DNA of 58,793 nt from Clostridia bacterium (lineage in GTDB: Bacteria; Bacillota; Clostridia; Oscillospirales; CAG-272). The stretch is taken from the NCBI GenBank assembly GCA_017463125.1, contig JAFTPV010000004.1, positions 1-58,793 of the forward strand. Reading direction: 5' to 3'. Under the pieces are notes generated by a model. It did no database searches and was not told where the DNA came from. It saw only the letters and a program-made list of their open reading frames with translations. The translations under genes and the position numbers were made by a program. Shown here one piece after another: positions 51,165 through 58,793 of the stretch (positions are counted from its first letter, which is position 1; each line of letters opens with the position of its first letter).

Positions 51165-53407
51165 AATTTTTCACCTAGCAGCCTTTCCACAACCTCCTCT
51201 TTGCACAGTCTGTCAACGCTATAGGCGTCACAAAGCAGCTCGGAGGGTATATATTCATCGTATTTATCAAATATCGGGCACTCACCGTCAAAGACAAGCT
51301 CCGAGGTATCTAGTCCGTCGCGCTCTACTATCTCGGCAAGGCGGGCGTCAAGGTCTATTGCGCCTCTGTCCTTTGCCTTAAATGTGATATAAACACAGCC
51401 CTCGCTCCTTATATCGCTTATGCCAAGCTCGCCAGAATATTTCTGCATAAGTCGGCGAAGAGTGCGAAAGGCACGTGTGCCGAGCCAAGGGAATATAACG
51501 TAGCTCTGACCGCCGAGGAAGATAACGTAGCGCTCGTCCATACGGGCGTTTTTCGCAACCTTTCTTGCGTTCTCGAGCCTTGCCTTTGCATTATCACCAA
51601 GGAAGGCGTAGTCCTTGCCGTTAAAGAGCACGTTCCTCATAGCGACGAGAAGCCTTGTGTGTATCTCACCGCTATCTCCGGGCCATGAAACCTCCATCTT
51701 ACCCTCGACGCTCTTAACGTACACGAGCTTTCTCGGTACATCAACCTCCTTTACCTCCCATACCCTGCCCGCAAGAGCAAATCTGTCACCGGGAGGGGGC
51801 GGTGTTGTTATAGTGCCTATCTCCTCGCTGTCACACCGTACGGTAAAGTCCTCGCTGTCCTTAAAGACCGCATAAAACTTAAATGAGTTTATTATTCTCT
51901 CGCCTGCAAGTCCTACTATCAACCCGCCCTCGTCGGTGAGCTGGACATAATCGTTATTTATCATAGAAACAAGCAACGCCCGATAGCTCTCCTTACCGAG
52001 AACGGTGAGCGGCGGCAGAGTAAGAACCCTCTCCGCAAGCGCCCTAGGGGTCAGCTCACCTACCGACGCAAGGATAGAGAGCGTTTGATGAAATGCAAGT
52101 GAAAGCGGCATTTTCTTTATCCTCGGGGGCTCGATAAAGCGCTCATCGGAATAAAGATCAATTATAGCTATACCTCGCAACAGCTCCCAGGGGATTATCT
52201 GCGGAAGAGGGGCGTTTGGAAGCGGGGTATCCTCTCTGTAAACCATTATCATCTCCGGGGGAGAGCCTCGCCTGCCCGAGCGTCCGAGCCGCTGTAAAAA
52301 TCCCGAAACCGTAGTTGGCGAGCCCATCTGCGCGACTCTGTCAAGTCTTCCGATATCTATACCCAGCTCCAGCGTCACTGTGGCACAGGTAACGGCACGC
52401 AAGACCTCCTCGTCCTTCATCTTACTCTCCGCGTCCTCTCTTATGGAGGCGGAAAGATTTCCGTGATGGATAAGAAAAATATCGTCGTCACCTCTTGCGC
52501 GCGAGATCTGCCGTAGAGTTGCGGTGACGTATTCGGTTTCTTCTCTCGAATTGGAAAAAACTATTGCTTTTCTGTTATAAACCGAATCATAGAGAAATTC
52601 ATACCCCGGATCAAGCCCTGCACTACCGCCTCGATCAATGGGCGAAGCTGTCGCGAGTGTCGGGGCGGGAGTCTGAAGCTCGCTAGGATTTTGAGTATAG
52701 AAATGCTCAAGACAAAGCCGCCATTTAAGCGGTGTTTTTTTAGGCCTCGGTGCAACGGTATCACGCCCGCTTCCCATACCGAGCCATTCGGCAGTCAGGT
52801 CAATATCGCCAACAGTCGCGCTGAGTCCGATACGCCTCGGGTGATGACCGATAAGACGGCCTATCCTCGCAAGCTGGCACAGCACCTGATTTCCCCTATC
52901 GGAGCCGATCATCGCGTGCACCTCATCAATCACGACGTAACGCAGCGAGCCGAAGAGGCGCGGTATATCGTTTGCGCGCTTCATCAGCATAGCCTCAAGC
53001 GACTCGGGCGTTATCTGCAAAATCCCCTCGGGATTTTTTAGCAGCTTTGATTTATGGCTCACACCAACGTCGCCGTGCCAATGGGTTACGGGAACTCCGC
53101 TCATATCGAGAAGCTCGTCAAGGCGGTAAAACTGGTCGTTTATAAGCGACTTAAGCGGCGCTATATAGAGAACCGAAACCGAGCGCTTTGCCTCCGGGTC
53201 GTCGTAAATATCCGAAAGGATCGGAAAGAAAGCAGCCTCCGTCTTTCCCGAAGCCGTTGAGGAGGAGATAAGGAGATTGGAATCAGTTTCAAAAATGATT
53301 CTCGCGGCATCAAGCTGTACGTCACGAAGCTCGCTCCAGCCGTGACCGTATATATATTCCTTAATAAAATCGGGAAATCTCGCAAAGACTCTGTCCGCCT
53401 CTGTCAT
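51161..53407 (-). CDS. Lhr-like DEAD/DEAH-box helicase (SngC-like)
   Basis: I prefer the ATG at 53407, 10 nt after AAAGGAG; a TTG at 53413 is possible. About 748 aa. Helicase core: LRDVQLDAARIIF (Q-motif area), SSSTASGKTEAAFF (Walker A, Lys about 55), VVIDEVHAMIG (DEVH), GLSATVGD, then domain 2 with VSGFLQRLGRSGRRGSPPE. The C-terminal half (about 400-750) holds an Lhr-type winged helix and core extension. Such helicases translocate on single-stranded nucleic acid. It follows the ATPase gene after 27 bp. Confidence 0.85.
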   Translation of the reverse strand: MTEADRVFARFPDFIKEYIYGHGWSELRDVQLDAARIIFETDSNLLISSSTASGKTEAAFFPILSDIYDDPEAKRSVSVLYIAPLKSLINDQFYRLDELLDMSGVPVTHWHGDVGVSHKSKLLKNPEGILQITPESLEAMLMKRANDIPRLFGSLRYVVIDEVHAMIGSDRGNQVLCQLARIGRLIGHHPRRIGLSATVGDIDLTAEWLGMGSGRDTVAPRPKKTPLKWRLCLEHFYTQNPSELQTPAPTLATASPIDRGGSAGLDPGYEFLYDSVYNRKAIVFSNSREETEYVTATLRQISRARGDDDIFLIHHGNLSASIREDAESKMKDEEVLRAVTCATVTLELGIDIGRLDRVAQMGSPTTVSGFLQRLGRSGRRGSPPEMIMVYREDTPLPNAPLPQIIPWELLRGIAIIDLYSDERFIEPPRIKKMPLSLAFHQTLSILASVGELTPRALAERVLTLPPLTVLGKESYRALLVSMINNDYVQLTDEGGLIVGLAGERIINSFKFYAVFKDSEDFTVRCDSEEIGTITTPPPPGDRFALAGRVWEVKEVDVPRKLVYVKSVEGKMEVSWPGDSGEIHTRLLVAMRNVLFNGKDYAFLGDNAKARLENARKVAKNARMDERYVIFLGGQSYVIFPWLGTRAFRTLRRLMQKYSGELGISDIRSEGCVYITFKAKDRGAIDLDARLAEIVERDGLDTSELVFDGECPIFDKYDEYIPSELLCDAYSVDRLCKEEVVERLLGEKL

Positions 53408-53434
53408 ATCCAAAAAGCTCCTTTCTGCCTGAAA

Positions 53435-54805
53435 TTATATATCAATATCGAACAAATTAATTTTTTTGACGTTTGTCGCCTGCGGTGTACTGTCAGTCTG
53501 TTGCAGGGCAGTCTTGGCCGTATCCTGAGCCGTTCCCTTTGCAAGAAGGGTGTCAAAGCTTACACCCGGGTTATCCTTCAGAATATTCAGAAGTGTGAGG
53601 TAATCCCTTATTATCTCACGGGGAGTTATCATCTGCTCTGCTCCCGCTCTTGAAAGCGCCTTGCTCATAAAGCGCTCGATCTGCTGATCCGAAAGAGGCA
53701 GGGTGTCGCTTCCCTCTCTTTGTGCATAGAGCTTCGTCAGCCGCTTTACAAGCGCTAAAAGCTCGTTATCCGAGAGGGTTCGGAGCCTTATTACAGGTGA
53801 AGAAAGATTTCTGTAGCCAAGCTCGGAATATCTTGAATCCGCAAGCCTGCTCTTCAGCGCGTCGTAGCTGAAAAGACCGCGCCTCGTATCCTCAAGGAAC
53901 TGCGGAGTTCCTCCAAAAATTACGCCGAGATTTTTCGCCTTTCCCTGCAAGGTATCTTTAAATATGGCGAGTAGCTTCTCGTAATTTGCTTCTCTCGATA
54001 TTCTATTAGGTATTTTATAAAGATTTACACATTCGTCAATAAAGAGTATCAGTCCCGAATAGCCGAGCCTTACCGTAAGGGAGGCAAAGAGCTTGATAAA
54101 GGAGTACCAATTATCATCGTTTATAACCGTGCTGACGCGGAAGCCGAGAGCGGACGTTGCCTCTGTCTTTGTCGAGAACTCGCCTCTTATATATCTTAAG
54201 CACGCCGTAGCCTTGGCACTCTCACCGACGATGGAGGCGGAATAATATTCGCCAAGCACCTTTGCAAAATCAAAGCCGCCCGTATCTCCCTCAAGCTCGG
54301 AAAGCGTAAGGTATACCTTCTTTTTTAACTCGGTATCAAAGCCTTCCGATTCCGGAAGACGACCCTCGGATATAAGCTCGGTTTTCAGAGCCGTAAGATG
54401 TCTTGAAAGTATCGTTTGCAGAGCGTTACCGTCGGGAGACGCCTTGGTTGCGATATTCGTCATAAGCTCCTTATAGGTGGCAAGGCCAGCACCGCTCCCT
54501 CCCGTAAGTCTGCGCTCGGGAGTAAGGTCTGCGTCAGCCGTTACGAAGCCGCGCTCTATTGCATATCCGCGTATCAGCTGTATAAGAAAGCTCTTACCGC
54601 TACCGTATCTTCCGATAAGGAAACGGCAAAACGCGCCCCCCTCACCTACGGTCGCAAGATTATCAAGCAAGGAATTTATCTCGTCCTGTCTGCCTATCGC
54701 GATATAAGGCGCTCCGCTTCTCGGTACTACGCCTGCGGTAAGGGACGCAAGGAGGGTATTTAATATTCTTTTCGGTACCCTTGCCTCATTCATTTCGATA
54801 GCCAT
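53435..54805 (-). CDS. DUF2791/BrxD-family P-loop ATPase (SngB-like)
   Basis: The 456-aa protein starts VPKRILNTLLASLTAGVVPRSGAPYIAIGR, characteristic of DUF2791 ATPases related to BREX BrxD. Walker A is GRYGSGKS (65-72), Walker B GLILFIDE (251-258), followed by IFGGTPQFLED and a helical region with an arginine-rich motif. The C-terminal about 60 residues are polar and disordered. In BREX and Shango loci such ATPases accompany Lhr-like helicases. Its ATG overlaps the TerB gene by 16 bp; SD GGAGG. Confidence 0.85.
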   Translation of the reverse strand: MAIEMNEARVPKRILNTLLASLTAGVVPRSGAPYIAIGRQDEINSLLDNLATVGEGGAFCRFLIGRYGSGKSFLIQLIRGYAIERGFVTADADLTPERRLTGGSGAGLATYKELMTNIATKASPDGNALQTILSRHLTALKTELISEGRLPESEGFDTELKKKVYLTLSELEGDTGGFDFAKVLGEYYSASIVGESAKATACLRYIRGEFSTKTEATSALGFRVSTVINDDNWYSFIKLFASLTVRLGYSGLILFIDECVNLYKIPNRISREANYEKLLAIFKDTLQGKAKNLGVIFGGTPQFLEDTRRGLFSYDALKSRLADSRYSELGYRNLSSPVIRLRTLSDNELLALVKRLTKLYAQREGSDTLPLSDQQIERFMSKALSRAGAEQMITPREIIRDYLTLLNILKDNPGVSFDTLLAKGTAQDTAKTALQQTDSTPQATNVKKINLFDIDI

Positions 54806-56316
54806 GCGGATACCTCCTCTCTGTAATCATCAATAACGGTATATTTTTCACCGTCAAATTCGAGTAAAACGTCGCCAAAGCCGTCTGATGCCGCCTCGTT
54901 TATTCTCTCGGCAGCCGCGTCATCAGAGAAGCCGGACTCAAGAGCCACAGAAAGCAGACGAATATCGGCTAAAGAAAGTCCGAAAATACCCTCGTCCGCT
55001 TGGGTAACAGGCTCTATTACGTCAGCCGTTACGGGCTCCTCCCGCATTTCCTCTTCCTCAACGAGTCTTGCCGTCGTCTGCCAAGAGGTCTGCTCAAGCC
55101 TTTCCGCATCCTCGAAGGAGAGCGACTGGCTCGGAGCGTCGTAGAGTCTCTCGTACTCGGGAAGATTTTCCCTTGCGATACGCGCGCGTTCCCTTTCAAA
55201 AAGACCGTCAAAATATCTGTCTATTATACGCTTATATTCGTCGGGAAGCTCTTTTATTCCAAGACGGCTCTTAACGCCGAGAAGGGCACGCAGCTTGTTT
55301 TCCGTATATCTTACCGACTCGGTAACTATTTTACGCAAAGCATCGTCACCAGAGAGCGAAACGTATTCAATCTCAAGAGTGCATTTAACCGCGTGCGTGC
55401 AAAGAGAGTGAGGGAATGCGGCTCTTTTTATTTTAGTCACTTTGGAATCAGCTATACTGTATCCGTCACTAAAAAGACGGTCAAAAACGAAGGACATCGC
55501 AAGGAGCGTATGCCGTTTATACGCATCCTTTTTATCCGACGCGGCATACCTCCCCCTCCTAAAATCATAGTCGGAGAGGTAATAGAGCATCGTTTCCGTT
55601 CCGCGAATGCCGGACTTCAATATATCCGAAAGATAAAATTCCTTAAAATCAGACGAGGCTACCACCTCGTAAAGAAAATTACCTATCTTGTCGGTGTCAA
55701 GCTTAAGATTATATACCAGGCAAAAATCCTGCACCCAAACCGCAAAATACGGGTCGATTTTAGGTAAAGACTCTCTGTATTCACGCCAGAGGGTCAAGAG
55801 TATCTCAAGCGCCTCCATAGGCAAAAACTTATCCGGAAGATTCAGTATCTCGTAAACGTAAAGATAAAGGTAGGAGTAGTCACTCTTTACAAATCTTCCG
55901 TGCCTTACCTCATCACGCCAAAAGAAATAGTAATTTTTCTGTGCGGAGGTAAGCTGAGAATACTGCGGCATATAGGAATAATATGGTGCGAAATCTGCTC
56001 TTGGGGTCTTAAAATCGTAATAGACGAGAGCTGCCTTACGAAAGGTTGAGTAAAAATCGTATTTATCGATATTTTTCTTTACGGTAACTCGCTTTATCAG
56101 AGAGGAATCGCTCTCGTAAGTCAGCACCACGTCACCGTCGCGCTTATCAACGTCTGAAAAGGTGAGCTTGTTTTCTTCGTTTTTCGTATCAGCTTCTCCC
56201 GAAACGACGTGAAGAGCAGTTCCTTTATTCGTAGCAAAGGGAGTGAGCGTTTGTTTCTTTTTGGGAACGAGCTTTTCTATATCCCAAAAATCGTCCATAT
56301 CCTTATCAAAAGACAT
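54790..56316 (-). CDS. TerB N/C-domain protein (SngA-like)
   Basis: The 508-aa protein has the TerB_N signature around residues 85-160: KAALVYYDFKTPRADF, PYYSYMPQYSQLTSAQKNYYFFWRDEVRHG, YSYLYLYVYEILNL. A middle helical region and a Glu-rich linker (EEEEMREEPV) lead to a C-terminal domain (about 440-508) of TerB_C type. It is cytoplasmic with no catalytic motif; TerB-like domains are thought to sense or bind metals or partners. First gene of the operon, with SD GGGGGGAGG and its own promoter. Confidence 0.82.
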   Translation of the reverse strand: MSFDKDMDDFWDIEKLVPKKKQTLTPFATNKGTALHVVSGEADTKNEENKLTFSDVDKRDGDVVLTYESDSSLIKRVTVKKNIDKYDFYSTFRKAALVYYDFKTPRADFAPYYSYMPQYSQLTSAQKNYYFFWRDEVRHGRFVKSDYSYLYLYVYEILNLPDKFLPMEALEILLTLWREYRESLPKIDPYFAVWVQDFCLVYNLKLDTDKIGNFLYEVVASSDFKEFYLSDILKSGIRGTETMLYYLSDYDFRRGRYAASDKKDAYKRHTLLAMSFVFDRLFSDGYSIADSKVTKIKRAAFPHSLCTHAVKCTLEIEYVSLSGDDALRKIVTESVRYTENKLRALLGVKSRLGIKELPDEYKRIIDRYFDGLFERERARIARENLPEYERLYDAPSQSLSFEDAERLEQTSWQTTARLVEEEEMREEPVTADVIEPVTQADEGIFGLSLADIRLLSVALESGFSDDAAAERINEAASDGFGDVLLEFDGEKYTVIDDYREEVSAWLSK

Positions 56317-56356
56317 AAAGGCAAACCTCCCCCCAAAGCAAAATATCTATTAGTTT

Positions 56357-56385
56357 ATTTTAGCACAAAAGGCGTAGCTTGTCAA
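56357..56385 (-). promoter_or_regulatory. Promoter of the TerB/ATPase/helicase operon
   Basis: Minus strand TTGACA (56380-56385), 17 bp, TAAAAT (56357-56362) with TGC before it (extended -10). Confidence 0.85.
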
Positions 56386-56410
56386 TAAATAAAACGATAA
56401 AATATTAAAA

Positions 56411-56442
56411 GGTCTTTACGAAAAAAATCAACCGTAAAGACC
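56411..56442 (-). terminator. Terminator of ispE
   Basis: GGTCTTTACG (56411-56420) pairs with CGTAAAGACC (56433-56442); TTTTAATATTTT follows on the minus strand. It insulates the downstream operon from ispE. Confidence 0.85.
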
Positions 56443-56449
56443 CCTAGAG

Positions 56450-57346
56450 TTATATTACACTTTCCGCATAAAACGCGGCATATCCTATGTCAGATAATGC
56501 TGCTACTGCTGCCCTCGCCTCAGAAGAGGTTCTGAATATTCCAAACACAGACGGTCCGCTGCCGCTCATAAGAGATAGCGTTGCGCCGTATGAGCTCATT
56601 TGTTTTTTCAGCTCTGCCACCGATTTTATACGGTCTTTTGAGGATTCTTCAAAAATATTGAACGTGTGCTCGGGTGAAATAACGGAGTGTAAATAATCCC
56701 TTTCAAACAACGGATAGAGAGCTTCGCCTCCTGTCTTTACGCTACCGTCAAAGTTAGAATACTGCCCGTCAAGAGTGCGGTATGCCTCCGGTGTAGAGAC
56801 CCGCTCGCTTCCCTTGGCTATTGCGAAGTACATTTTTTCACAGTCGGGCATTTTTGTAATCAGCTCTCCCCGCCCCTCGCACAGCGCCGTTTTTCCAACA
56901 AGGCAAAACGGGACGTCGGAGCCGATTTCCAGACCCAGACGGCAAAGCCCCTCCTCGTCAAAGCGTAAGAAAATTGCGTTCAGCGCTCTTAATGTAGCGG
57001 CAGCATCGGAGGAGCCTCCCGCAAGTCCTGCGGCAATCGGGATATTTTTTATAAGCTGAATTGATACAGTAGCAGAAAGTCCTGCCTTATCAAGATAAGC
57101 ACGACAGGCGCGCATAACAAGATTATTATCATCAGCAGGTAGGTCAGCTCCCAAAATATCAAGTGTAATAAAGTTTTTTTCAGACAGCTCTGCCGAAACC
57201 GTGAGATCGTCAGCAAGGGATACAGAGTGCATAACCGTTTTAACGTTATGAAAGCCGTCATCTCTACGCGAAACAACGTCCAAAAATAAATTTACCTTTG
57301 CATAAGCCTTTTCATTTACGGTTTTAATAACGCACACCCCCTCCAT
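56450..57346 (-). CDS. ispE: 4-(cytidine 5'-diphospho)-2-C-methyl-D-erythritol kinase IspE
   Basis: The GHMP kinase (up to 298 aa) phosphorylates CDP-ME in the MEP pathway, linking the two halves of the IspDF fusion encoded at 16.4 kb. Motifs: AYAKVNLFLDV, KNIPIAAGLAGGSSDAAATLRAL (GHMP loop), GSDVPFCLVG and the C-terminal LSLMSGSGPSVFGIF. The start is uncertain: the ATG at 57346 has no SD, and GGAGGGGG covers codons 1-3, suggesting initiation slightly downstream, perhaps at an ATT near 57328. Confidence 0.93.
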   Translation of the reverse strand: MEGVCVIKTVNEKAYAKVNLFLDVVSRRDDGFHNVKTVMHSVSLADDLTVSAELSEKNFITLDILGADLPADDNNLVMRACRAYLDKAGLSATVSIQLIKNIPIAAGLAGGSSDAAATLRALNAIFLRFDEEGLCRLGLEIGSDVPFCLVGKTALCEGRGELITKMPDCEKMYFAIAKGSERVSTPEAYRTLDGQYSNFDGSVKTGGEALYPLFERDYLHSVISPEHTFNIFEESSKDRIKSVAELKKQMSSYGATLSLMSGSGPSVFGIFRTSSEARAAVAALSDIGYAAFYAESVI

Positions 57347-57375
57347 TAGAAAAAATCAATTTTCTCATTTAATAT

Positions 57376-57404
57376 ATTTTATTACATAACGCTATAAATG
57401 TCAA
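57376..57404 (-). promoter_or_regulatory. Promoter of ispE
   Basis: Minus strand TTGACA (57399-57404), 17 bp, TAAAAT (57376-57381). Confidence 0.85.
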
Positions 57405-57441
57405 GGTAATAATTTTACAAAATTAATTTTTCTCAAATCAC

Positions 57442-57470
57442 TTGACAAGTTATCTTTTTTGTGATATAAT
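57442..57470 (+). promoter_or_regulatory. Promoter of rpsF-ssb-rpsR
   Basis: TTGACA (57442-57447), 17 bp, TATAAT (57465-57470), with TGA before the -10. Perfect consensus, back-to-back with the ispE promoter. Confidence 0.92.
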
Positions 57471-57475
57471 GCTTT

Positions 57476-57531
57476 GGTAGTTTGGACAAATGTGTCCGGG
57501 CCCCTTGTCGTCTTATGACGGCCAAATGACC
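57476..57531 (+). promoter_or_regulatory. Structured rpsF leader, candidate S6:S18-binding RNA
   Basis: GGTAGTTTGG (57476-57485) pairs with CCAAATGACC (57522-57531) apart from one A-G mismatch, enclosing a hairpin GTCGTC/GACGGC (57507-57522) and a GTCCGGGCC stretch with a CCG. Known S6:S18 leaders have a stem with a bulged CCG copying the 16S rRNA site and repress rpsF operons. An alternative hairpin GGACA/TGTCC (57484-57497) is also possible. Confidence 0.5.
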
Positions 57532-57550
57532 AAAAGGAGGTAAATTTCAG

Positions 57551-57922
57551 ATGGAAAAGAAGATTTGTTCTTACGAAACTCTCTTTGCCGTTAACGCTAC
57601 TCTTGCAGAAGATGAAGTTAAGGCACTTGTTGAGAAGTTCGTAGCACTTATTAACGAGAACGCAAGCGACGTTAACGTTAACGAGTGGGGCAAGCGCAGA
57701 TTCGCGTATCCTATCAACTACGTTACAGAGGGATACTACGTGCTTGTTGACTATAAGAGCGAACCCAGCTTCCCCATCGAGCTTGACCGTGTGTTCGGTA
57801 TCACCGAGGGTGTAATGCGTTACATGACCACGACCAAGTGCGAGAAGGCAGCAAAGTCTGAGGCAGCAGCACCCGCTGTAGCTGAGGAGACCGTCGAAGT
57901 TGCAGAAGCAACCGAGGCATAA
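57551..57922 (+). CDS. rpsF: 30S ribosomal protein S6
   Basis: The 123-aa protein has the S6 ferredoxin-like fold: YETLFAVNATLAEDEVKAL at the start, VNEWGKRRFAYPINYVTEGYYVLVDY (about residues 41-66, with the conserved WGKRxxAYxI) and ELDRVFGITEGVMRYM. An Ala/Glu-rich tail (about 95-123) extends beyond the usual length. It binds 16S rRNA as a pair with S18. SD AAAGGAGGT. Confidence 0.95.
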   Translation: MEKKICSYETLFAVNATLAEDEVKALVEKFVALINENASDVNVNEWGKRRFAYPINYVTEGYYVLVDYKSEPSFPIELDRVFGITEGVMRYMTTTKCEKAAKSEAAAPAVAEETVEVAEATEA

Positions 57923-57944
57923 TTTTTGATTTGGAGGCGGAAAT

Positions 57945-58409
57945 ATGGCAGACTTAAATAAAGTCATCCTTATGGGACATATGACAGCTGATCCCGAGCT
58001 TAAGCAGACGACGAGCGGAATCTCCGTTTGCAGCTTCTCTATCGGTGTTAATCGCCGCTATTCTAAAGCGGATCAGGGTCAACAGTCGGTTGATTTCATC
58101 AATATTGTTTCTTGGAGACAGCAGGCTGAGTTTGTTTCCCGCTATTTTAAGAAAGGCAGCAGTATCATCGTTTGCGGAAGCCTGCAGACGAGAAACTGGA
58201 CCGATAATCAGGGACAGAAGAGATACGTCACGGAGGTTGTGGCTGATGAGGTAAGCTTCGGCGCACCCGCAGCATCATCACAGAACAGCTCTGAGGCAAA
58301 GCCCCAAGGACAGAGCTACACGCCCCAGGCGTACGGCACTCCATCCTTCGGCACTGCTGAAAATTCTAATTTTGAAGAAATTCCGGGCGACGAGAGCCTT
58401 CCCTTCTAA
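57945..58409 (+). CDS. ssb: Single-stranded DNA-binding protein
   Basis: The 154-aa SSB has an N-terminal OB fold (residues 1-105: LNKVILMGHMTADPELKQT, FINIVSWRQQAEFVSRYFKKGSSIIVCGSLQTR) and a Gln/Ser/Gly-rich disordered linker ending in the acidic tip EEIPGDESLPF, which recruits repair and replication partners. SD GGAGG. It lies between rpsF and rpsR as in most Firmicutes. Confidence 0.96.
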   Translation: MADLNKVILMGHMTADPELKQTTSGISVCSFSIGVNRRYSKADQGQQSVDFINIVSWRQQAEFVSRYFKKGSSIIVCGSLQTRNWTDNQGQKRYVTEVVADEVSFGAPAASSQNSSEAKPQGQSYTPQAYGTPSFGTAENSNFEEIPGDESLPF

Positions 58410-58500
58410 TTTGGGAGAAGCTCGTCCTCTCTCCGCTAGGCTCACTGCGGAAAGAGCAATACAGAAATTGTGAGTCGGAAAGGTTTACGGATTATCTATA

Positions 58501-58752
58501 ATGGATAGAAACGATACACAGCGTCCCGCCTTTCGTCCTAATCACAGAAGAAAGAAGGTTTGCATCTTCTGTCAGGACAAGGTAAACGAGATCGATTACA
58601 AGGATATTGCAAAGCTCAGAAAGTTTGTTTCCGAGAGAGCAAAGATCCTCCCCAGACGTGTTAGCGGCAACTGCGCTCTTCACCAGAGACAGCTCACCGT
58701 AGCTATCAAGAGAGCTCGCCAGATGGCACTTCTCCCCTACATTTCCAACTAA
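58501..58752 (+). CDS. rpsR: 30S ribosomal protein S18
   Basis: The 83-aa protein carries [20 protein letters not shown] (a CxxC half-site of the zinc-ligand form), [41 protein letters not shown]. Full length. The SD is weak or distant (GGAAAGG about 19 nt before the ATG). A 91-bp gap with a hairpin (CTCTCCGC/GCGGAAAGAG, about 58428-58458) separates it from ssb, possibly an RNA control element. Confidence 0.95.
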   Translation: MDRNDTQRPAFRPNHRRKKVCIFCQDKVNEIDYKDIAKLRKFVSERAKILPRRVSGNCALHQRQLTVAIKRARQMALLPYISN

Positions 58753-58793
58753 TAATGGGTAGTAAAAAACGCACTCCAAGGGACACCTACCAT

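Noticed and set aside
51161-56316. Complete BREX system
   Set aside because: BrxD-like ATPase and helicase are present, but pglX, pglZ, brxC and brxA/B are not.
58756-58793. Start of another gene at the right edge (ATG at about 58755)
   Set aside because: Only 13 codons remain, there is no SD, and the sequence does not resemble rplI, the usual next gene.
1-58793. tRNA, rRNA or CRISPR arrays
   Set aside because: No cloverleaf-like, rRNA-like or regularly spaced repeat sequence was seen in intergenic regions.

Overview
The window is a chromosomal segment from a low-GC Gram-positive bacterium, most likely class Clostridia (gut Oscillospirales/Christensenellales type). The evidence is an intact sigK sporulation sigma factor with a hydrophobic pro-sequence, a mraZ-rsmH-led division and cell wall cluster, an ispD-ispF fusion, a pyrophosphate-dependent phosphofructokinase, a SAM-I (S-box) leader on metK, RecD2, Hsp33, a DUF951 protein and a DUF11 surface-repeat protein. 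Vegetative promoters are unusually easy to read (TTGACA, 17 bp, TATAAT). I see no rRNA, tRNA, CRISPR array, insertion sequence or intact prophage.

Layout. 0.2-2.2 kb (minus): operon of a TIM-barrel isomerase-like protein, an HD-domain protein and a flavin reductase-like protein. 2.3-4.7 kb: DUF11 repeat protein (minus), then a pseudo-receiver winged-helix regulator and sigK (plus). 4.8-8.3 kb: DUF378 membrane protein, purine permease, a solitary MazF toxin and a triple-S1 RNA-binding protein. 8.3-10.3 kb: pyridoxal/pyridoxamine kinase divergent from a C-terminally truncated MocR/PdxR regulator, with a palindrome over the kinase -35 box. 10.4-12.7 kb: small membrane protein, DUF951, ruvA, ruvB. 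12.9-18 kb: tandem polysaccharide-deacetylase protein, rpe, ispDF, a small unknown. 18.1-30 kb: mraZ, rsmH, a single-TM protein in the ftsL slot, a PASTA-containing PBP, murE, murF, mraY, ftsW, murG, and ftsZ behind its own promoter; murD, murC/B, ftsQ and ftsA are absent here. 30.4-32.8 kb: a stranded fragment of a phage/ICE large polyvalent protein with no proper start. 32.9-38.6 kb: tiny membrane protein, divergent MreB-like actin, recD2, AlkD-like protein, metK with SAM riboswitch. 38.7-47.6 kb: five-gene operon (YwaF/TMEM164-like domain fused to an ABC ATPase, an ABC permease, a small Ig-like protein, two tandem paralogous lipoproteins predicted to be beta-helical). 47.6-56.4 kb (minus): pfp, then, from an upstream promoter, TerB-domain protein, DUF2791 ATPase, Lhr-like helicase, methyltransferase, hslO and a SOD-like protein. 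56.4-58.8 kb: ispE and the divergent rpsF-ssb-rpsR operon.

The two most interesting accessory loci are (i) the TerB / DUF2791 ATPase / Lhr-like helicase trio, which has the architecture of the Shango anti-phage system but sits in housekeeping context and is translationally coupled to a methyltransferase, and (ii) the YwaF-ABC fusion exporter operon with its paired lipoproteins, which I cannot match to a described system. Start codons were moved from the longest open frame where a Shine-Dalgarno (SD) site or promoter position justified it; this is stated per gene. No database search was possible, so family names rest on recognised motifs.
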